NCBI GenBank assembly: GCA_040905865.1
Contig: JBBDQU010000074.1
Coordinates: forward strand, 1-64,000
From: Alphaproteobacteria bacterium
Lineage (GTDB): Bacteria > Pseudomonadota > Alphaproteobacteria > UBA8366 > GCA-2717185
Direction: 5' to 3'
Length of the DNA stretch: 64,000 bases
Shown: in pieces, positions 59,315-64,000 of the stretch
Numbering within the stretch: the first letter of the stretch is position 1
How the letters are laid out: each line of letters starts with the position of its first letter
Position numbers and translations under genes: made by a program
The notes under the pieces: generated by a model
Databases searched by the model: none
Seen by the model: the letters and a program-made list of their open reading frames with translations, nothing else
Told to the model about the DNA's origin: nothing

Positions 59315-62300
59315 TCAGCCGCTCACCGGCGGCGCGGCAGCCGGGCGGGTGGCCTGCGGCGTTGCCGCGGGCGCCGCGGTGTCGGGGGCAGCAGGGCCAG
59401 GCGCTGGTGGCGCCGTATTGGACTTCAGAAGGCGTCTCTTGTTGTCTTCCAGGTATTCCGCCAGGAATGCGTCAAACATGTCCGTTTCCGCTATGCGGCC
59501 CGTTACGTTCTCGATATCCAACGGCTCGTCCGCGCCCGACGGGCTCGCGATGAACTGGAACGCGTTTGCCAACGGGCTTGCCTCCATGGCCGAACCGTAT
59601 AATTCCCGTAACACGGACAGGCCGCTTTCATCCCTGCTCAATCGCAACGCAACGGCCCAGTTCAAAACAACCTGCGCATCGGCCCTGTCATAGGTCGTGC
59701 CTTCCGCAGGCGGCTCGCCGGCGAAACGCTGCAGGGCCTTCGCCGCCTCCGGCCAGTTTTCCGATTTCCACTGGATATCCGCCCGCAGCAGATCCGCATT
59801 GCGCGACACGTCTCCCGCCAGCAACTCTACCGCTTCCTGTACGCGCCCGGTTTCGAAATAGGCCCGTGCCTGAATCCGGCGACGGTCATCATCCAGTTCT
59901 TCGGGGAGACGGGAATATGCCGTCGTCCGCAATGCCTCGATCGCCGCCTTCGGATCCCGGTCGAGCAGCCGGATAAGCGCCAGCTTGGCCCCAACGACCG
60001 CGCGTTCCTCACCCTGCAGGCGGAACTTGACCTGATGCTCCAGCAAATCCGCCGCGCGCTTCAGAAGATCGACATCGACCAGGCGCTCCGCCAGTTTCTG
60101 AATCATGACATTGCCATCCGGGCCCGCCGGCGTCAGTTCCCGGAATTCGTCATACAGCGCCAGCGCAGTCAGCGGCGGCAGCGTATCCGCCTTTCCTTCA
60201 AGGTACAGTTCCTTGAAGGTATCGGTCATGATCTGGGCAATCCGCTTGGTATCGGGATGATCGGGAAAATAGGTCGCGATGACCCGGTATATCCCGAGCC
60301 CGTTACGATAATCGTCCTTGTCGAGATACAGCCCGCCCAGACGCCGCAGAACATCCAGTTCGAATTCGTCGCCGCGCCACCGGTACCGAAGATCTTCCAG
60401 TCGCGAAATCGCTTCGTCAATCGGCATCGTCTCCTGCAACAGCCCCAGATTGACCAGCGACAGCGCGGCCCGCGCGGCGTTCCATGCATCGCCGCTCTTC
60501 TGCAATTCGGTCCACAACTCCATCGCCCGGTTCAGGTCCCGATTGACGAACGCGACCCGGCCCTGCAGGTATTGCATTGTGGCCCGCTGGCCGCGCGTCA
60601 TGTGGTCGGTCTTCTTGCTGATTTCATTCAGCCAGCGACTCGCGGCGCCCGGATCCCGGGCGTTCAGGGCGGCATCGACGACAATCAGCGCCAGCCGGGA
60701 TTTCATGGGTTCCGGATAGCCGTGCAGGACGGCTTCGCCGTTCTGAAACAGCAACGATGCCTGCTTGTCATTTCCGACGGCGGCGGCAACAAGGCCGCGC
60801 CAGAGCTGGATTTCCTCGTATTTATCAAGCCGGGGGTCGTTCAGGTTCCGGGCCGCTTCATCAACGTCGCCGTGCAGGATGGCGATTGCGCCCTTGAGGG
60901 CCTTGAACTCCGGCTGGACCGCGGCGCGTTCGTCGACCGATTCCGCGACCTCCAGAACGCCCTTCGCCTCCGGCGCGAGGGTCCGGGCAAAATAGAACTG
61001 CGCCAGTTTCATCCGGCCTGTATTACGGCGTTCGCGCGGCAGTTGCGTTATCTCGTCCTGCAGTTTCTGGCGGAGATTGTAATAATTTTCCGCGTCGCCC
61101 TGCATCCATTCCGATATATTGAAGATTCGCCGTGCCCGCTCCCCTGCAGCGTTTCCGGCTTCCTGGCCGCCGTCGGGCGATACACCGGATACATGCAATC
61201 CGCCCGCAAGGGACAGGATCAGGCCGTCATCGGCCCTGGCAAGCTCCAGATCGTCGCTCAGCGGCACAACGGCGACGCCTTGTGTCGATGCAAGAATCTG
61301 GAATTGCGGGTAGGCCCGCTGTCCCGCAATGCCCTGGCTCGACGCCTGGACAGTCGCGACCATGATCATGTCGCCGACTTCGGGGTCGGGAATCTGATAG
61401 ATATTGCCGGCTTCTATCGCGGGAAAAAACAGTTCCGGCCCATTGTTACCGCCGGTTCGAACCTCGATAGGGATCTGTATTTCGGGACGGATACGACCTT
61501 CCCGGAATTCGATGACCCAGTTCGTACCGTCGCGTCGCGCAAAGGGGCTCAGATTTTCGTTCGCAACCATGCGCAGGACACTGGCGTTGCCGACGGGGAG
61601 TTGCTCCAGACGGGAGATCAATCCGCGGCCGGCGGCGCGCAAGGGCGCCAGGTCGAGGGGCGCCCGGCTGTCGAACACAATCCAGACATGGCCCGCCCGC
61701 GCGAAGACCGCCGCCCCGACCGGCTCCGGCCATTCAAATACCATGCTGACCGATGCGGCAACGGACGCCCCGATCGGCGCGTCGGATTTGGCGGCGGCGA
61801 ACGCGTCCTGCACCAACTGCCTTGCTTCGGCTTCGTGCTGCTGCGGCGCCTCCGACGCGGCGACCGCAGGCGTTTCTGCGGCAACGCCGCCGGAAGCCTG
61901 CGCCTGCTCCTGAAGCGACTGGTCAGGCGAAGCGGCTTCATGTGGCGCGGCAGCCGCCGTTGCCGTTCCGGATTCACGTCCGGCCGCATGTTCCTTCTCC
62001 TGGCTATCCGGCAACAGCCGCCGTGGCCCGACAGCCGCCGTCGGTGCGGGCTGAACCGGTTCGGCTGCCGGTGCTTTCTCCGGCGCGGCGGGCGCATCCG
62101 GCGCGGCAGGCACCGGTGCGGGAACAGCCGACGCCTGCGCACGGCGCACGGGTGCCGCCGCCGCAGCGGGCGCCGCAGGCGACGGCTTTTCCGCCGGTTC
62201 GGCCAGAATATCGACGACGACCTTTGTGCCGGACCGGAAATGGCGCAGCCGGGAATTGCCGGGAACGTCCAGGGAGAAAGCGACGCCATTTCCCGCATCC

Positions 62301-62872
62301 TGCGCCGCAGGGTTTACGATACCGGGCGGCAGGTCCCGCCGGATCGCGTCAAGATCGAGCCGTGCCGGGCGGTTGAAACGAACGAGCAGATTGGGGCCAC
62401 TAAGTTCGGCGCTATAGGTGACGGCGCTGTTCCAGTCGAAAACGAGCCGCGTATAGTTCGGATGCTCGCCGATACGGATGCCCAGCGGCGGTACCGTGCG
62501 GCTCTGCCCATCCGGATTGCGCAGGAGATCAACGACAACCGAGTTCCCGTTCTTGAACGTGCGCAGACTGAAATCGCCCGTCAGCGCGAACCGGGCCACC
62601 CGCCCGTCCGCGGAAACCGCGACATTGCCGATATAGTCCTGCAGGTATTCCCGAACCTCGTCGAAGCGACCGCTGATCGGCTGGTCGAAGCGGACAGCCA
62701 GTTGGCGGTCGGCAATTGCGGCGGAATAGTTCACCGGTGCGGGCCAGTCGAAAACAATTCGGCCGTATTCCGCATGCGCCCAACCGCGAACAGGTACATC
62801 CGCCGCCTGGCCTGTTCGTGTCAGAGCCAGCAGCGTCAGAAAAACCAGAACAAATATGCGTGTCGTCGCCAC
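59315..62872 (-). CDS. Large exported TPR/AMIN-like repeat protein of the motility cluster
   Basis: 1185 residues. A signal peptide (FVLVFLTLLALTRTGQA) leads to two beta-rich repeats (about 25-130 and 130-230) with the shared pattern YGRIVFDWPAPVNYSA / YTRLVFDWNSAVTYSA and VVVDLL / VVVDILA, which look like AMIN-type envelope-binding modules. A long Ala/Pro-rich linker (230-330) and a third related beta unit (390-470) follow. From about 620 to 1110 the chain is helical in a TPR-like pattern (LALIRLLDRDPKAAIEALRT). The tail is Ala/Pro-rich. It starts at a GTG overlapping the stop of the MotB-like gene, so the two are coupled. A motor-associated periplasmic scaffold is inferred from this linkage. 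Confidence 0.8.
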   Translation of the reverse strand: MATTRIFVLVFLTLLALTRTGQAADVPVRGWAHAEYGRIVFDWPAPVNYSAAIADRQLAVRFDQPISGRFDEVREYLQDYIGNVAVSADGRVARFALTGDFSLRTFKNGNSVVVDLLRNPDGQSRTVPPLGIRIGEHPNYTRLVFDWNSAVTYSAELSGPNLLVRFNRPARLDLDAIRRDLPPGIVNPAAQDAGNGVAFSLDVPGNSRLRHFRSGTKVVVDILAEPAEKPSPAAPAAAAAPVRRAQASAVPAPVPAAPDAPAAPEKAPAAEPVQPAPTAAVGPRRLLPDSQEKEHAAGRESGTATAAAAPHEAASPDQSLQEQAQASGGVAAETPAVAASEAPQQHEAEARQLVQDAFAAAKSDAPIGASVAASVSMVFEWPEPVGAAVFARAGHVWIVFDSRAPLDLAPLRAAGRGLISRLEQLPVGNASVLRMVANENLSPFARRDGTNWVIEFREGRIRPEIQIPIEVRTGGNNGPELFFPAIEAGNIYQIPDPEVGDMIMVATVQASSQGIAGQRAYPQFQILASTQGVAVVPLSDDLELARADDGLILSLAGGLHVSGVSPDGGQEAGNAAGERARRIFNISEWMQGDAENYYNLRQKLQDEITQLPRERRNTGRMKLAQFYFARTLAPEAKGVLEVAESVDERAAVQPEFKALKGAIAILHGDVDEAARNLNDPRLDKYEEIQLWRGLVAAAVGNDKQASLLFQNGEAVLHGYPEPMKSRLALIVVDAALNARDPGAASRWLNEISKKTDHMTRGQRATMQYLQGRVAFVNRDLNRAMELWTELQKSGDAWNAARAALSLVNLGLLQETMPIDEAISRLEDLRYRWRGDEFELDVLRRLGGLYLDKDDYRNGLGIYRVIATYFPDHPDTKRIAQIMTDTFKELYLEGKADTLPPLTALALYDEFRELTPAGPDGNVMIQKLAERLVDVDLLKRAADLLEHQVKFRLQGEERAVVGAKLALIRLLDRDPKAAIEALRTTAYSRLPEELDDDRRRIQARAYFETGRVQEAVELLAGDVSRNADLLRADIQWKSENWPEAAKALQRFAGEPPAEGTTYDRADAQVVLNWAVALRLSRDESGLSVLRELYGSAMEASPLANAFQFIASPSGADEPLDIENVTGRIAETDMFDAFLAEYLEDNKRRLLKSNTAPPAPGPAAPDTAAPAATPQATRPAAAPPVSG

Positions 62873-63570
62873 TAATTTTCCGTCACGCCGTGAACGATAA
62901 AATCAACCCGCCTGGACAGCGCCTCGCGCTGTTCGGCGCCAATCCGCGGATCCATTCGCTCAAACCGGGAGTCGCCCAGGCCGAGAACGATTATATTACG
63001 CTCGTAGCCCGTATCGTGCAGAATTTGCGCAACCGTTTCCGCGCGGCGCAGGGAGAGCCGCTGGTTTTCCTCGAAATCCTCGCCTTCGTCGGCTGAACGG
63101 CCCGCGTGGCCGCGAATCTCCAGTTGATTGACGATATTCGAAAAAACGCCGCCCAGTTGCACGATTGACGCCTTCGCCTCCGCCGACGGCTCGTCATCTC
63201 CCGGGGCAAACATCGTACCCGATGCAACGGAAAGGGAAACACGATTGTCCTGGAGACGTACCACCGTATCGCGCAGTGTCTCGTGCCCGCCGAGCTGTTC
63301 ACGCAGGATACCGGAGAGGTATTCGGTCGAAAGCGCCGGCTGCAACTGGGTGATCGGAATCGATACGTCCGATTGGGGGTTCGGCGCCATGCCGGATTGG
63401 GAAAACCGAAGGCTTTGCGACAGCGTCCCGACGACCGCGTCCCAGTCTTCCGACGGTATCCGAGCCGTCGCATACAGCATCACAAAAAACGTCAGCAACA
63501 ACGCTATGACGTCGCCGAACGTCACCAGCCATATCGGCGCCTTGGCATGTTCCGGTTCGAATTCGTTCAT
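62872..63570 (-). CDS. MotB-like stator/OmpA-domain protein
   Basis: 232 residues. The N-terminal helix has the MotB plug-and-pore form WLVTFGDVIALLLTFFVMLY with the proton-carrying Asp at residue 20. The C-terminal OmpA-like peptidoglycan-binding domain shows LEIRGHAGRSADEG, LSLRRAETVAQIL and NIIVLGLGDSRF. This is the stator subunit or a close paralogue; the MotA partner is not in the window. The ATG at 63570 overlaps the previous stop (ATGA), and its own stop overlaps the next start (TAGTG), a tightly coupled trio. Confidence 0.9.
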   Translation of the reverse strand: MNEFEPEHAKAPIWLVTFGDVIALLLTFFVMLYATARIPSEDWDAVVGTLSQSLRFSQSGMAPNPQSDVSIPITQLQPALSTEYLSGILREQLGGHETLRDTVVRLQDNRVSLSVASGTMFAPGDDEPSAEAKASIVQLGGVFSNIVNQLEIRGHAGRSADEGEDFEENQRLSLRRAETVAQILHDTGYERNIIVLGLGDSRFERMDPRIGAEQREALSRRVDFIVHGVTEN

Positions 63571-64000
63571 GGGGAAGTCCCCTGGGTCGCATATTCTCCA
63601 AAATCGACATACGCCTTGCTTTCGTCCCGGACATGGAAGCGCATGCGAATCTGCCGCGCTTCGCCCCATTGCGTTCCCACGGTCACCGTGTCGGGCGGCG
63701 CCCCGTTCGCAATCAGTTCGCGCGCGATTGCCGCGGCGCGCACAACCTGCACGGACTCGCCGCTCCTTCGCAGCCCCTTCTCGACGCCGAACACGAATTC
63801 CAGTTCATTGACAAAGCCGTCCGACTTGAACGCCAGCGCCCTGGCCGTGTTGACGAAGAGCGTCACCCTGTCAGCCCGAAGACCGGCGCCGGGTCCGACG
63901 AAAAATTCGTTTGTCGGCATGTTGACCTCCATCGTTCGCCCCTGCGACAGACGTGTCACCTTCAGCAACGGTATGGAGGCGACCCAGAGCCGTTCGAATT
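63567..64000 (-). CDS. OmpA-domain motility protein, C-terminal part (cut by window edge)
   Basis: The frame is open to the window edge (reads FERLWVASIPLLKVTRLSQG at the border), so the start lies outside. The visible 144 residues end with a second OmpA-like half-domain (VVRAAAIARELIANGAPPDT, then QIRMRFHVRDESKAYVDFGE). It precedes the MotB-like gene with a 4-base overlap and should belong to the same protein group. Possibly a second MotB-like or PomB-like protein. Confidence in the gene is high, in its name moderate. Confidence 0.75.
   Translation of the reverse strand, partial: FERLWVASIPLLKVTRLSQGRTMEVNMPTNEFFVGPGAGLRADRVTLFVNTARALAFKSDGFVNELEFVFGVEKGLRRSGESVQVVRAAAIARELIANGAPPDTVTVGTQWGEARQIRMRFHVRDESKAYVDFGEYATQGTSP

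Noticed and set aside
60035-62875. 946-codon open frame on the plus strand
   Set aside because: It lies antisense to the 1185-residue repeat protein. Its Arg-, Gln- and His-rich composition and lack of any domain are what GC-rich codon bias produces opposite a real gene.

Overview
The window reads as chromosomal DNA of a GC-rich alphaproteobacterium, most likely a Rhodospirillales-type organism. The pointers are a flgB-flgC-fliE-fliQ-fliR-flhB run followed directly by a CckA-type hybrid kinase, a PII-glutamine synthetase pair behind a sigma-54 promoter, a ThiO-ThiS-ThiG thiamine operon under a TPP riboswitch, and many stand-alone catabolic genes (TauD/TfdA dioxygenases, class III CoA-transferases, TRAP and Bug-type solute receptors). 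There is no plasmid replication gene, phage gene, transposase or CRISPR array.

Layout. 1-7.1 kb: start of transketolase, an iron alcohol dehydrogenase, two methyltransferases, an SDR oxidoreductase and two tandem TauD-like dioxygenases. 7.4-16.6 kb: a CBS-domain gene, then a surface-glycan cassette (DUF2264 protein, ABC exporter, GT61 and double-GT2 glycosyltransferases, FkbM and a second methyltransferase) that ends in a broken copy of the CBS gene's last 100 bp. 16.9-19.1 kb: an orphan Bug receptor, a REP-like palindrome and a third TauD-like dioxygenase. 19.2-27.6 kb: core genes (tRNA-His, aminotransferase, glnB, glnA, parE, a DEAD-box helicase). 27.6-46.8 kb: CoA-transferase, TRAP transporter, two related TPP enzymes, NlpC/P60 protein, MFS transporter, DinB protein, LysR regulator, thiOSG-phzF operon, orphan CoxL-like protein, FAH hydrolase. 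46.8-51.8 kb: an AT-rich methyltransferase inserted before an LLM flavoprotein gene, a second CoA-transferase, an exosortase-type O-glycan ligase and a 48-residue membrane peptide. 51.8-64 kb: cckA, then divergent flagellar export and rod genes, fliO-fliP with an FlhB C-domain homologue, and an overlapping minus-strand run of an OmpA-like protein, a MotB-like protein and an 1185-residue envelope repeat protein.

The most unusual feature is a repeated architecture. Three cargo modules, all methyltransferase or glycan genes (3413-4255, 7862-16419 and 46979-47698), are each bracketed by one intact native gene and a truncated copy of one end of that same gene (SDR 3' end, CBS 3' end, LLM 5' end). 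This suggests cargo acquisition by recombination that duplicates a gene end, with no integrase or transposase visible.

A second theme is an interspersed family of about 60-bp imperfect palindromes beginning GATCAGATTCAC, with five full or partial copies just outside genes. Functional calls come from reading motifs in the translated sequence. No database search was run.
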